A stretch of DNA of 64,000 nt from Hydractinia symbiolongicarpus (taxonomy: Eukaryota > Cnidaria > Hydrozoa > Anthoathecata > Hydractiniidae): positions 6,698,001 through 6,762,000 of the forward strand of contig NC_079877.1 of the NCBI RefSeq assembly GCF_029227915.1, read 5' to 3'. Shown piece after piece: positions 13,853 to 28,365 of the stretch; within the stretch, counting starts at the first letter, position 1; every line of letters starts with the position of its first letter. The notes beneath the pieces are model-generated. The model did no database searches and was not told the DNA's origin. It worked only from the letters and a program-made list of their open reading frames with translations. The position numbers and the translations under genes are program-made.

Positions 13853-14566
13853 ATCCCGCGATTTCCCGAAAATCTCGGACTCGGCCCGTATAGTCAAAAG
13901 TATACAAAGAAAGTACCCAGGGAGTAAACTCATTTCTCGAACGATTTTTTAAATTATTTTTTCACCACTAAAACGCATGAGACTTGTAGTTTTCAGAAAT
14001 CTTTTCATTTTTGATGAGACTCTTAATGAAAGTGGTTTAATCGCCGGCAAACGAAAACCTGCGATTTCCCGTAAATCCCGGACTCGGCCCGTATAGTCAA
14101 AAGTATACAAAGAAAGTACCCAGGGTGTAAACTCATTTCTCGAACGATTTTTTAAATTATTTTTTCACCACTAAAACGCATGAGACTTGTAGTTTTCAAA
14201 AATGTTTTCATTTTTGATGAGACGCTGAATAAAAGAAGTTTAATCGCCGGCAAACAAAAACCCGCGATTTCCCGTAAATTTCGGACTCGGCCCGTATAGT
14301 CAAAAGTATACAAAGAAAGTACCCAGGGAGTAAACTCATTTTTCGAACGATTTTTTAATTTATTTTTTTACCACTAAAACGCATGAGACTTGTAGTTTTC
14401 AGAAATCTTTTCATTTTTGATGAGACTCTTAATGAAAGTGGTTTAATCGCCGGCAAACGAAAACCTGCGATTTCCCGTAAATCCCGGACTCGGCCCGTAT
14501 AGTCAAAAGTATACAAAGAAAGTACCCAGGGTGTAAACTCATTTCTCGAACGATTTTTTAAATTAT
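13851..14566 (+). repeat. 12-monomer-register copy of 11415-12130
   Basis: Starting in the string AAATCCCGCGATTTCCCG followed by AAAATCTCGG, this stretch follows 11415-12130 at an offset of 2436 bp. It includes the GTAAATTTCGGACTC monomer and the TTTTTTTACCAC monomer. It adjoins block B copy 2, whose offset is 2640 bp. Confidence 0.75.
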
Positions 14567-17208
14567 TTTTTCACCACTAAAACGCATGAGATTTGTAGTT
14601 TTCAAAAATGTTTTCATTTTTGATGAGACGCTGAATAAAAGAAGTTTAATCGCCGGCAAACGAAAACCTGCGATTTCCCGTAAATCCCGGACTCGGCCCG
14701 TATAGTCAAAAGTATACAAAGAAAGTACCCAGGGAGTAAACTCATTTCCCAAACGATTGTTTAAATTTATATTTTACCACTAAAGACCATGAGACTTGTA
14801 GTTTTCAAAAATGTTTTCATTTTTGATGAGACGCTGAATAAAAGAAGTTTAATCGCCGGCAAACGAAAACCAGCGATTTCCCGTAAAGCCCGGACTCGGC
14901 CCGTATAGTCAAAAGTATGCAAAGAAAGTACCCAGGGTGTACACGCATTTCCCGAACGATTTTTTAAATTATTTTTTCACCACTAAAACGCATGAGACTT
15001 GTAGTTTTCAAAAATGTTTTCATTTTTGATAAGACGCTGAATAAAAGAAGTTTAATCGCCGGCAAACGAAAACCTGCGATTTCCCATAAATCCCGGACTC
15101 GGCCCGTATAGTCAAAAGTATACAAGGAAAGTACCCAGTGAGTAAACTCATTTCCCGAACGAATTTTTAAATTTTTTTTTCACCACTAAAACGCATGAGA
15201 CTTGTAGTTTTCAGAAATGTTTTCATTTTTGATGAGACGCTTAATGAAAGTGGTTTAATCGGCGGCAAACGAAAACCCGCGATTTCTCGTAAATCCCGGG
15301 CTTGGCCCGTATAGTCGAATGTATACAAAGAAAGTACCCTGTGAGTAAACTCATTTCTAAAACGATTTTTTAAAATTATTTTTTCACCACTAAAACGCAT
15401 GAGACTTGTAGTTTTCAAAAATGTTTTCATTTTTGATGAGACGCTGAATAAAAGAAGTTTAATCGCCGGCAAACGAAAACCTGCGATTTCCCGTAAATCC
15501 CGGACTCGGCCCGTATAGTCAAAAGTATACAAAGAAAGTACCCAGGGAGTAAACTCAATTCCCAAACGATTGTTTAAATTTATATTTTACCACTAAAGCC
15601 CATGAAACTTGTAGTTTTTAAAAATGTTTTCATTTTTGATGAGACGCTGAATAAAAGAAGTTTAATCGCCGGCAAACGAAAACCTGCGATTTCCCGTAAA
15701 TCCCGGACTCGGCCCGTATAGTCAAAAGTATACAAAGAAAGTACCCAGGGAGTAAACTAATTTCCCAAACGATTTTTTAAATTATTATTTCACCACTAAA
15801 GCCCATGAGACTTGTAGTTTTTAAAAATGTTTTCATTTTTGATGAGACGCTGAATAAAAGAAGTTTAATCGCCGGCAAACGAAAACCCGCGATTTCCCGT
15901 AAATCTCGGACTCGGCTCGTATAGTCAAAAGTATACAAAGAAAGTACCCAGGGAGTAAACTCATTTCTCGAACGATTTTTTAAATTATTTTTTCAGCACT
16001 AAAACGCATGAGACTTGTAGTTTTCAGAAATGTTTTCATTTTTGATGAGACTCTTAATGAAAGTGGTTTAATCGCCGGCAGACGAAAACCTGCGATTTCC
16101 CGTAAATCCCGGACTCGGCCCGTATAGTCAAAAGTATGCAAAGAAAGTACCCAGGGTGTAAACTCATTTCTCGAACGATTTTTTAAATTATTTTTTCACC
16201 ACTAAAACGCATGAGACTTGTAGTTTTCAAAAATGTTTTCATTTTTGATGAGACGCTGAATAAAAGAAGTTTAATCGCCGGCAAACGAAAACCTGCGATT
16301 TCCCGTAAATCCCTGACTCGGCCCGTATAGTCAAAAGTATACAAAGAAAGTACCCAGGGAGTAAACTCATTTCCCAAACGATTGTGTAAATTTATATTTT
16401 ACCACTAAAGCCCATGAGACTTGTAGTTTTCAAAAATGTTTTCATTTTTGATGAGACGCTGAATAAAAGAAGTTTAATCGCCGGCAAACGAAAACCAGCG
16501 ATTTCCCGTAAATCCCGGACTCGGCCCGTATAGTCAAAAGTATACAAAGAAAGTACCCAGGGTGTAAACGCATTTCCCGAACGATTTTTTAAATTATTTT
16601 TTCACCACTAAAACGCATGAGACTTGTAGTTTTCAAAAATGTTTTCATTTTTGATAAGACGCTGAATAAAAGAAGTTTATTCGCCGGCAAACGAAAACCT
16701 GCGATTTCCCGTAAATCCCGGACTCGGCCCGTATAGTCAAAAGTATACAAAGAAAGTACCCAGGGTGTAAACGCATTTCCCGAACGATTTTTTAAGTTAT
16801 TTTTTCACCACTAAAACGCATGAGACTTGTAGTTTTCAAAAATGTTTTCATTTTTGATAAGACGCTGAATAAAAGAAGTTTAATCGCCGGCAAACGAAAA
16901 CCTGCGATTTCCCGTAAATCCCGGACTCGGCCCGTATAGTCAAAAGTATACAAAGAAAGTACCCAGGAAGTAAACTCATTTCCCAAACGATTATTTAAAT
17001 TATTATTTCACCACTAAAGCCCATGAGACTTGTAGTTTTTAAAAATGTTTTCATTTTTGATGAGACGCTGAATAAAAGAAGTTTAATCGCCGGCAAACGA
17101 AATCCCGCGATTTCCCGTAAATCCCGGACTAGGCCCGTATAGTCAGAAGTATACAAGGAAAGTACCCAGTGAGTAAACTCATTTCCCGAACGAATTTTTA
17201 AATTATTT

Positions 17209-19429
17209 TTTCACCACTAAAACGCATGAGACTTGTAGTTTTCAGAAATGTTTTCATTTTTGATGAGACGCTTAATGAAAGTGGTTTAATCGGCGGCAAA
17301 CGAAAACCCGCGATTTCTCGTAAATCCCGGGCTTGGCCCGTATAGTCGAATGTATACAAAGAAAGTACCCTGTGAGTAAACTCATTTCCAAAACGATTTT
17401 TTAAAATTATTTTTTCACCACTAAAACACATGAGACTTGTAGTTTTCAAAAATGTTTTCATTTTTGATGAGACGCTGAATAAAAGAAGTTTAATCGCCGG
17501 CAAACGAAAACCTGCAATTTCCCGTAAATCCCGGACTCGGCCCGTATAGTCAAAAGTATACAAAGAAAGTACCCAGGGAGTAAACTCAATTCCCAAACGA
17601 TTGTTTAAATTTATATTTTACACCTAAAGCCCATGAGACTTGTAGTTTTTAAAAATGTTTTCATTTTTGATGAGACGCTGAATAAAAGAAGTTTAATCGC
17701 CGGCAAACGAAAACCAGCGATTTCCCGTAAATCCCGGACTCGGCCCGTATAGTCAAAAGTATACAAAGAAAGTACCCAGGGTGTAAACGCATTTCCCGAA
17801 CGATTTTTTAAATTATTTTTTCACCACTAAAACGCATGAGACTTGTAGTTTTCAAAAATGTTTTCATTTTTGATAAGACGCTGAATAAAAGAAGTTTAAT
17901 CGCCGGAAAACGAAAACCTGCGATTTCCCGTAAATCCCGGACTCGGCCCGTATAGTCAAAAGTATACAAAGAAAGTACCCAGGAAGTAAACTCATTTCCC
18001 AAACGATTATTTAAATTATTATTTCACCACTAAAGCCCATGAGACTTGTAGTTTTTAAAAATGTTTTCATTTTTGATGAGACGCTGAATAAAAGAAGTTT
18101 AATCGCCGGCAAACGAAAACCCGCGATTTCCCGTAAATCCCGGACTAGGCCCGTATAGTCAAAAGTATACAAGGAAAGTACCCAGTGAGTAAACTCATTT
18201 CCCGAACGAATTTTTAAATTATTTTTTCACCACTAAAACGCATGAGACTTGTAGTTTTCAGAAATGTTTTCATTTTTGATGAGACGCTTAATGAAAGTGG
18301 TTTAATCGGCGGCAAACGAAAACCCGCGATTTCTCGTAAATCCCGGGCTTGGCCCGTATAGTCGAATGTATACAAAGAAAGTACCCTGTGAGTAAACTCA
18401 TTTCCAAATTTTTAAATTATCTTTTCACCACTAAAGCCCATGGGACTTGTAGTATTTAAAAATATTTTTATTTTTGATGAGACGCTGAATAAAAGAAGTT
18501 TAATCGCCGGCAAACGAAAACCCGCGACTTCCCGTAAATCCCGGACTCGGCCCGTATAGTCAAAAGTATACAAAGAAAGTACCCAGGGAGTAAACTCATT
18601 TCCCGAACGATTTTTTAAATTATTTTTTCACCACTAAAACGCATGAGACTTGTAGTTTTCAAAAAGGTTTTCATTTTTGATAAGACTCTGAATAAAAGAA
18701 GTTTAATCGCCGGCAAACGAAAACCTGCGATTTCCCGTAAATCCCGGACTCGGTCCGTATAGTCAAAATTATACAAAGAAAGTACCCGGGGTGTAAACTC
18801 ATTTCCTGAACGATTTTTTAAATTATTATTTCACCACTGAAGCCCATGAGACTTGTAGTTTTTAAAAAAGTTTTCATATTTGATGAGACGCTGAATAAAA
18901 GAAGTTTAATTGCCGGCAAACGAAAACCCGCGACTTTCCGTAAATCCCGGACTCGGCCCGTATAGTCAAAAGTATACAAAGAAAGTACCCAGGGAGTAAA
19001 CTCATTTCCCGCACGATTTTTTAAATTAATTTTCACCACTAAAACGCATGAGACTTGTAGTTTTCAGAAATGTTTTCATTTTTGATGAGACGCTTAATGA
19101 AAGTTGTTTAATCGCCCGCAAACGAAAACCCGCGATTTCCCGTAAATCCCAGGTTTGGCCCGTATAGTCGAATGTATACAAAGAAAGTACCCTGTGAGTA
19201 AACTCATTTCCAAAACGATTTTTTAAATTATCTTTTCACCACTAAAGCCCATGAGACTTGTAGTATTTAAAAATGTTTTCATTTTTGATGAGACGCTGAA
19301 TAAAAGAAGTTTAATCGCCGGCAAACGAAAACCTGCGATTTCCCGTAAATCCCGGACTAGGCCCGTATAGTCAAAAGTATACAAGGAAAGTACCCAGTGA
19401 GTAAACTCATTTCCCGAACGAATTTTTAA
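17209..19429 (+). repeat. Higher-order block C, copy 1 (11 monomers)
   Basis: This block matches 28365-30585 at an offset of 11156 bp. Shared private marks are AAAACACATGAG near 17425, TTTTACACCTAAAGCC near 17613, a 5-bp deletion (TTTCCAAATTTTTAAA) near 18409 and CACCACTGAAGCCC near 18832. These rare marks occur together only in these two places, which shows long-range copying within the array. Confidence 0.88.
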
Positions 19430-20206
19430 ATTATTTGTTCACCACTAAAACGCATGAGACTTGTAGTTTTCAAAAATGTTTTCATTTTTGATGAGACGCT
19501 GAATAAAAGAAGTTTAATCGCCGGCAAACGAAAACCTGCGATTTCCCGTTAATCCCGGACTCGGCCCGTATAGTCAAAAGTATACAAAGAAAGTACCCAG
19601 AGAGTAAACTCATTTCCCAAACGATTGTTTAAATTTATATTTTACCACTAAGGCCCATGAGACTTGTAGTTTTTAAAAATGTTTTCATTTTTGATGAGAC
19701 GCTGAATAAAAGAAGTTTAATCGCCGGAAAACGAAAACCTGCGATTTCCCGTAAATCCCGGACTCGGCCCGTATAGTCAAAAGTATACAAGGAAAGTACC
19801 AAGTGAGTAAACTCATTTCCCGAACGAATTTTTAAATTATTTTTTCACCACTAAAACGCATGAGACTTGTAGTTTTCAAAAATGTTTTCATTTTTGATGA
19901 GACGCTGAATAAAAGAAGTTTAATCGCCGGCAAACGAAAACCTGCGATTTCCCGTTAATCCCGGACTCGGCCCGTATAGTCAAAAGTATACAAAGAAAGT
20001 ACCCAGGGAGTAAACTCATTTCCCAAACGATTGTTTAAATTTATATTTTACCACTAAAGCCCATGAGACTTGTAGTTTTTAAAAATGTTTTCATTTTTGA
20101 TGAGACGCTGAATAAAAGAAGTTTAATCGCCGGAAAACGAAAACCAGCGATTTCCCGTAAATCCCGGACTCGGCCCGTATAGTCAAAAGTATACAAAGAA
20201 AGTACC
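18990..20206 (+). repeat. Six-monomer tandem duplication, copy 1
   Basis: This 1217-bp unit is directly followed by its own copy at 20207-21423. Every diagnostic variant I checked is shared at this offset: TTTCCCGCACG, AATCGCCCGCAAACG, AAATTATTTGTTCACC, CCCAGAGAGTAAAC, CACTAAGGCCCATG, GTACCAAGTGAG, CCCGTTAATCCC and CGCCGGAAAACG. I saw no differences by eye, so this is one of the youngest events in the window. Confidence 0.88.
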
Positions 20207-21423
20207 CAGGGAGTAAACTCATTTCCCGCACGATTTTTTAAATTAATTTTCACCACTAAAACGCATGAGACTTGTAGTTTTCAGAAATGTTTTCATTTTT
20301 GATGAGACGCTTAATGAAAGTTGTTTAATCGCCCGCAAACGAAAACCCGCGATTTCCCGTAAATCCCAGGTTTGGCCCGTATAGTCGAATGTATACAAAG
20401 AAAGTACCCTGTGAGTAAACTCATTTCCAAAACGATTTTTTAAATTATCTTTTCACCACTAAAGCCCATGAGACTTGTAGTATTTAAAAATGTTTTCATT
20501 TTTGATGAGACGCTGAATAAAAGAAGTTTAATCGCCGGCAAACGAAAACCTGCGATTTCCCGTAAATCCCGGACTAGGCCCGTATAGTCAAAAGTATACA
20601 AGGAAAGTACCCAGTGAGTAAACTCATTTCCCGAACGAATTTTTAAATTATTTGTTCACCACTAAAACGCATGAGACTTGTAGTTTTCAAAAATGTTTTC
20701 ATTTTTGATGAGACGCTGAATAAAAGAAGTTTAATCGCCGGCAAACGAAAACCTGCGATTTCCCGTTAATCCCGGACTCGGCCCGTATAGTCAAAAGTAT
20801 ACAAAGAAAGTACCCAGAGAGTAAACTCATTTCCCAAACGATTGTTTAAATTTATATTTTACCACTAAGGCCCATGAGACTTGTAGTTTTTAAAAATGTT
20901 TTCATTTTTGATGAGACGCTGAATAAAAGAAGTTTAATCGCCGGAAAACGAAAACCTGCGATTTCCCGTAAATCCCGGACTCGGCCCGTATAGTCAAAAG
21001 TATACAAGGAAAGTACCAAGTGAGTAAACTCATTTCCCGAACGAATTTTTAAATTATTTTTTCACCACTAAAACGCATGAGACTTGTAGTTTTCAAAAAT
21101 GTTTTCATTTTTGATGAGACGCTGAATAAAAGAAGTTTAATCGCCGGCAAACGAAAACCTGCGATTTCCCGTTAATCCCGGACTCGGCCCGTATAGTCAA
21201 AAGTATACAAAGAAAGTACCCAGGGAGTAAACTCATTTCCCAAACGATTGTTTAAATTTATATTTTACCACTAAAGCCCATGAGACTTGTAGTTTTTAAA
21301 AATGTTTTCATTTTTGATGAGACGCTGAATAAAAGAAGTTTAATCGCCGGAAAACGAAAACCAGCGATTTCCCGTAAATCCCGGACTCGGCCCGTATAGT
21401 CAAAAGTATACAAAGAAAGTACC
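20207..21423 (+). repeat. Six-monomer tandem duplication, copy 2
   Basis: This is the head-to-tail copy of 18990-20206. After 21423 the sequence departs from the pattern (GGGTGTAAACGCATTTCCCGAACG in place of GGGAGTAAACTCATTTCCCGCACG). Confidence 0.88.
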
Positions 21424-24299
21424 CAGGGTGTAAACGCATTTCCCGAACGATTTTTTAAATTATTTTTTCACCACTAAAACGCATGAGACTTGTAGTTTTC
21501 AAAAATGTTTTCATTTTTGATAAGACACTGAATAAAAGAAGTTTAATCGCCGGCAAACGAAAACCTGCGATTTCCCGTAAATCCCGGACTCGGCCCGTAT
21601 AGTCAAAAGTATACAAAGAAAGTACCCAGGGAGTAAACTCATTTCCCAAACGATTGTTTAAATTTATATTTTAGCACTAAAGCCCATGAGACTTGTAGTT
21701 TTCAAAAATGTTTTCATTTTTGATGAGACGCTGAATAAAAGAAGTTTAATCGCCGGCAAACTAAAACCAGCGATTTCCCGTAAATCCCGGACTCGGCCCG
21801 TATAGTCAAAAGTATACAAAGAAAGTACCCAGGGTGTAAACGCATTTCCCGAACGATTTTTTAAATTATTTTTTCACCACTAAAACGCATGAGACTTGTA
21901 GTTTTCAAAAATGTTTTTATTTTTGATAAGACGCTGAATAAAAGAAGTTTAATCGCCGGCAAACGAAAACCTGCGATTTCCCGTAAATCCCGGACTCGGC
22001 CCGTATAGTCAAAAGTATACAAAGAAAGTACCCAGGAAGTAAACTCATTTCCCAAATGATTATTTAAATTATTATTTCACCACTAAAGCCCATGAGACTT
22101 GTAGTTTTTAAAAATGTTTTCATTTTTGATGAGACGCTGAATAAAAGAAGTTTAATCGCCGGCAAACGAAATCCCGCGATTTCCCGTAAATCCCGGACTA
22201 GGCCCGTATAGTCAAAAGTATACAAGGAAAGTACCCAGTGAGTAAACTCATTTCCCGAACGAATTTTTAAATTATTTTTTCACCACTAAAACGCATGAGA
22301 CTTGTAGTTTTCAAAAATGTTTTCATTTTTGATGAGACGCTGAATAAAAGAAGTTTAATCGCCGGCAAACGAAAACCTGCGATTTCCCGTTAATCCCGGA
22401 CTCGGCCCGTATAGTCAAAAGTATACAAAGAAAGTACCCAGAGAGTAAACTCATTTCCCAAACGATTGTTTAAATTTATATTTTACCACTAAAGCCCATG
22501 AGACTTGTAGTTTTTAAAAATGTTTTCATTTTTGATGAGACGCTGAATAAAAGAAGTTTAATCGCCGGAAAACGAAAACCTGCGATTTCCCGTAAATCCC
22601 GGACTCGGCCCGTATAGTCAAAAGTATACAAAGAAAGTACCCAGGGTGTAAACTCATTTCTCGAACGATTTTTTAAATTATTTTTTCACCACTAAAACGC
22701 ATGAGACTTGTAGTTTTCAAAAATGTTTTCATTTTTGATGAGACGCTGAATAAAAGAAGTTTAATCGCCGGCAAACGAAAACCTGCGATTTCCCGTAAAT
22801 CCCGGACTCGGCCCGTATAGTCAAAAGTATACAAAGAAAGTACCCAGGGAGTAAACTCATTTCCCAAACGATTGTTTAAATTTATATTTTACCACTAAAC
22901 CCCATGAGACTTGTAGTTTTCAAAAATGTTTTCATTTTTGATGAGACGCTGAATAAAAGAAGTTTAATCGCCGGCAAACGGAAACCAGCGATTTCCCGTA
23001 AATCCCGGACTCGGCCCGTATAGTCAAAAGTATACAAAGAAAGTACCCAGGGTGTAAACGCATTTCCCGAACGATTTTTTAAATTATTTTTTCACCACTA
23101 AAACGCATGAGACTTGTAGTTTTCAAAAATGTTTTCATTTTTGATAAGACGCTGAATAAAAGAAGTTTAATCGCCGGCAAACGAAAACCTGCGATTTCCC
23201 GTAAATCCCGGACTCGGCCCGTATAGTCAAAAGTATACAAAGAAAGTACCCAGGAAGTAAACTCATTTCCCAAACGATTATTTAAATTATTATTTCACCA
23301 CTAAAGCCCATGAGACTTGTAGTTTTTAAAAATGTTTTCATTTTTGATGAGACGCTGAATAAAAGAAGTTTAATCGCCGGCAAACGAAATCCCGCGACTT
23401 CCCGTAAATCCTGGACTAGGCCGGTATAGTCAAAAGTATACAAGAAAAGTACCCAGTGCGTAAACTCATTTCCCGAACGAATTTTTAAATTATTTTTTCA
23501 CCACTAAAACGCATGAGACTTGTAGTTTTCAAAAATGTTTTCATTTTTGATGAGACGCTGAATAAAAGAAGTTTAATCGCCGGCAAACGAAAACCTGCGA
23601 TTTCCCGTTAATCCCGGACTCGGCCCGTATAGTCAAAAGTATACAAAGAAAGTACCCAGGGAGTAAACTCATTTCCCAAACGATTGTTTAAATTTATATT
23701 TTACCACTAAAGCCCATGAGACTTGTAGTTTTTAAAAATGTTTTCATTTTTGATGAGACGCTGAATAAAAGAAGTTTAATCGCCGGAAAACGAAAACCAG
23801 CGATTTCCCGTAAATCCCGGACTCGGCCCGTATAGTCAAAAGTATACAAAGAAAGTACCCAGGGTGTAAACGCATTTCCCAAACGATTTTTTAAATTATT
23901 TTTTCACCACTAAAACGCATGAGACTTGTAGTTTTCAAAAATGTTTTCATTTTTGATAAGACACTGAATAAAAGAAGTTTAATCGCCGGCAAACGAAAAC
24001 CTGCGATTTCCCGTAAATCCCGGACTCGGCCCGTATAGTCAAAAGTATACAAAGAAAGTACCCAGGAAATAAACTCATTTCCCAAACGATTATTTAAATT
24101 ATTATTTCACCACTAAAGCCTATGAGACTTGTAGTTTTTAAAAATGTTTTCATTTTTGATGAGACGCTGAATAAAAGAAGTTTAATCGCCGGCAAACGAA
24201 AACCCGCGATTTCCCGTAAATCCCGGACTAGGCCCGTATAGTCAAAAGTATACAAAGAAAGTACCCAGGGAGTAAACTCATTTCCCGAACGATTTTTTA

Positions 24300-27200
24300 A
24301 ATTAATTTTCACCACTAAAACGCATGAGACTTGTAGTTTTCAGAAATGTTTTCATTTTTGATGAGACGCTTAATGAAAGTTGTTTAATCGCCGGCAAACG
24401 AAAACCCGCGATTTCCCGTAAATCCCAGGCTTGGCCCGTATAGTCGAATGTATACAAAGAAAGTACCCTGTGAGTAAACTCATTTCCAAAACGATTTTTT
24501 AAATTATCTTTTCACCACTAAAGCCCATGAGACTTGTAGTATTTAAAAATATTTTTATTTTTGATGAGACGCTGAATAAAAGAAGTTTAATCGCCGGCAA
24601 ACGAAAACCCGCGACTTCCCGTAAATCCCGGACTCGGCCCGTATAGTCAAAAGTATACAAAGAAAGTACCCAGGGAGTAAACTCATTTCCCGAACGATTT
24701 TTTAAATTATTTTTTCACCACTAAAACGCATGAGACTTGTAGTTTTCAAAAAGGTTTTCATTTTTGATGAGACTCTGAATAAAAGAAGTTTAATCGCCGG
24801 CAAACGAAAACCTGCGATTTCCTGTAAATCCCGGACTCGGTCCGTATAGTCAAAAGTATACAAAGAAAGTACCCGGGGTGTAAACTCATTTCCTGAACGA
24901 TTTTTTAAATTATTATTTCACCACTAAAGCCCATGAGACTTGTAGTTTTTAAAAAAGTTTTCATATTTGATGAGACGCTGAATAAAAAAAGTTTAATTGC
25001 CGGCAAACGAAAACCCGCGACTTTCCGTAAATCCCGGACTCGGCCCGTATAGTCAAAAGTATACAAAGAAAGTACCCAGGGAGTAAACTCATTTCCCGAA
25101 CGATTTTTTAAATTAATTTTCACCACTAAAACGCATGAGACTTGCAGTTTTCAAAAATGTTTTCTTTTTTGATGAGACGCTTAATAAAAGAGGTTTAATC
25201 GCCGGCAAACGAAATCCCGCGATTTCCCGGAAATCCCGGGCTTGGCCCGTATCGTCGAATGTATACAAAGAAAGTACCCAGGGAGTAAACTTATTTCCGG
25301 AACGATTTTTTAAATTTTTTTTTCACCACTAAAACGCATGAGACTTGTAGTTTTCAAAAATGTTTTCATTCTTGATGAGACGCTTAATGAAAGAGGTTTA
25401 ATCGCCGGCAAACGAAAACCCGCGATTTCCCGTAAATCCCGGGCTTGGCCCGTATAGTCAAATGTATACAAAGAAAGTACCCTGTGAGTAAACTCATTTC
25501 AAGAACGATTTTTTAATTTATTTTTTCACCACTAAAACGCATGAGACTTGTAGTTTACAAAAATGTTTTCATTTTTGATGAGACGCTGAATAAAAGAAGT
25601 TAAATCGCCGGCAAACGAAAACCTGCGATTTCCCGTAAATCCCGGACTCGGCGCGCATAGTCAAAAGTATACAAAGAGAGTACCCAGGGTGTAAACTCAT
25701 TTCCCGAACGATTTTTTAAATTATTATTTCACCACTAAAGCCCATGAGACTTGTAGTATTTAAAAATACTTTCATTTTTGATGAGACGCTGAATAAAAGA
25801 AGTTTAATCGCCGGCAAACGAAAACCTGCGATTTCCCGTAAATCCCGGACTCGGCCCGCATAGTCAAAAGTATACAAAGAAAGTACCCAGGGTGTAAACT
25901 CATTTCCCGAACGATTTTTTAAATTATTATTTTACCACTAAAGCCCATGAGACTTGCAGTTTTCAAAAATGTTTTCATTTTTGATGAGACGCTTAATAAA
26001 AGAGGTTTAATCCCCGGCAAACGAAATCCCGCGATTTCCCGTAAATCCCGGGCTTGGCCCGTATAGTCGCATGTATACAAAGAAAGTACCCAGGGAGTAA
26101 ACTCATTTCCGGAACGATTTTTTAAATTTTTTTTTCACCACTAAAACGCATGAGACTTGTAGTTTTCAAAAATGTTTTCATTCTTGATGAGACGCTTAAT
26201 GAAAGAGGTTTAATCGCCGGCAAACGAAAACCCGCGATTTCCCGTAAATCCCGGGCTTGGCCCGTACAGTCGAATGTATACAAAGAAAGTACCCTGTGAG
26301 TAAACTCATTTCCAGAACGATTTTTTAATTTATTTTTTCACCACTAAAACGCATGAGACTTGTAGTTCACAAAAATGTTTTCATTTTTGATGAGACGCTG
26401 AATAAAAGAAGTTTAATCGCCGGCAAACGAAAACCTGCGATTTCCCGTAAATCCCGGACTCGGCACGCATAGTCAAAAGTATACAAAGAGAGTACCCAGG
26501 GTGTAAACTCATTTCCCGAACGATTTTTTAAATTATTATTTCACCACTAAAGCCCATGAGACTTGTAGTATTTAAAAATACTTTCATTTTTGATGAGACG
26601 CTGAATAACAGAAGTTTAATCGCCGGCAAACGAAAACCTGCGATTTCCCGTAAATCCCGGACTCGGCCCGCATAGTCAAAAGTATACAAAGAAAGTACCC
26701 AGGGTGTAAACTCATTTCCCGAACGATTTTTTAAATTATTATTTTACCACTAAAGCCCATGAGACTTGTAGTATTTAAAAATACTTTCATTTTTGATGAG
26801 ACGCTGAATAAAAGAAGTTTAATCGCCGGCAAACAAAAACCCGCGATTTCCCGTAAATCCCGGGCTTGGCCCGTATAGTCGCATGTATACAAAGAAAGTA
26901 CCCAGGGAGTAAACTCATTTCCGGAACGATTTTTTAAATTTTTTTTTCACCACTAAAACGCATGAGACTTGTAGTTTTCAAAAATGTTTTCATTCTTGAT
27001 GAGACGCTTAATGAAAGAGGTTTAATCGCCGGCAAACGAAAACCCGCGATTTCCCGTAAATCCCGGGCTTGGCCCGTACAGTCGAATGTATACAAAGAAA
27101 GTACCCTGTGAGTAAACTCATTTCCAGAACGATTTTTTAATTTATTTTTTCACCACTAAAACGCATGAGACTTGTAGTTCACAAAAATGTTTTCATTTTT

Positions 27201-28365
27201 GATGAGACGCTGAATAAAAGAAGTTTAATCGCCGGCAAACGAAAACCTGCGATTTCCCGTAAATCCCGGACTCGGCGCGCATAGTCAAAAGTATACAAAG
27301 AGAGTACCCAGGGTGTAAACTCATTTCCCGAACGATTTTTTAAATTATTATTTCACCACTAAAGCCCATGAGACTTGTAGTATTTAAAAATACTTTCATT
27401 TTTGATGAGACGCTGAATAACAGAAGTTTAATCGCCGGCAAACGAAAACCTGCGATTTCCCGTAAATCCCGGACTCGGCCCGCATAGTCAAAAGTATACA
27501 AAGAAAGTACCCAGGGTGTAAACTCATTTCCCGAACGATTTTTTAAATTATTATTTTACCACTAAAGCCCATGAGACTTGTAGTATTTAAAAATACTTTC
27601 ATTTTTGATGAGACGCTGAATAAAAGAAGTTTAATCGCCGGCAAACGAAAACCTGCGATTTCCCGTAAATCCCGGACTCGGCCCGTATAGTCAAAAGTAT
27701 ACAAAGAAAGTACCCGGGGTGTAAACTCATTTCCCGAACGATTTCTTAAATTATTATTTCACCACTAAAACCCATGAGACTTGTAGTTTTTAAAAATGTT
27801 TTCATTTTTGATGAGACGCTTAATAAAAGAGGTTTAATCGCCGGCAAACAAAATCCCGCGATTTCCCGTAAATCCCGGGCTTGGCCCGTATAGTCGAATG
27901 TATACAAAGAAAGGACCCAGAAAGTAAGCTCATTTCCCGAACGATTTTTTAAATTTTTTTTTCACCGCTAAAACGCATGAGACTTGTAGTTTTCAAAAAT
28001 GTTTTCATTTTTGATGAGACGCTGAATAAAAGAAGTTTAATCGCCATCAAACGAAAACCTGCGATTTTCCATAAATCCCGGACTCAGCCCGTATAGTCAA
28101 AAATATACAAAGAAAGTACCCGGGGTGTAAACTCATTTCCCAAACGATTTTTTAAATTATTATTTCACCATTAAAGCCCATGAGACTTGTAGTTTTTAAA
28201 AATGTTTTCATTTTTGATGAGACGCTTAATAAAAGAGGTTTAATCGCCGGCAAACGAAATCCTGCGATTTCCCGTAAATCCCGGGCTTGGCCCGTATAGT
28301 CGAATGTATACAAAGAAAGTACCCAGGAAGTAAACTCATTTCCCGAACGATTTTTTAAATTCTTT
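24300..28365 (+). repeat. Higher-order block E, copy 1 (20 monomers)
   Basis: This block matches 30585-34650 at an offset of 6285 bp over about 4.07 kb, with very few substitutions (one example is CACCACTAAAAC near 26950, which reads CACAACTAAAAC near 33235). It contains an internal four-monomer repeat (about 812 bp) marked by GTCGCATGTATAC at 26066 and 26878, GGCGCGCATAG or GGCACGCATAG, and AATAACAGAAG. It ends in the same monomer type seen at 4739, 34437 and 38090. Confidence 0.9.

Noticed and set aside
10699-17596. 132-codon minus-strand frames (10699-11097, 13339-13737, 15167-15565, 17198-17596) and the 138-codon one at 28336-28752
   Set aside because: A one-base insertion in the linker (TTTTTTAAAATTATT) makes two neighbouring monomers fall in the same frame and removes the stop. 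The product is just the monomer read twice, spread by block duplication.
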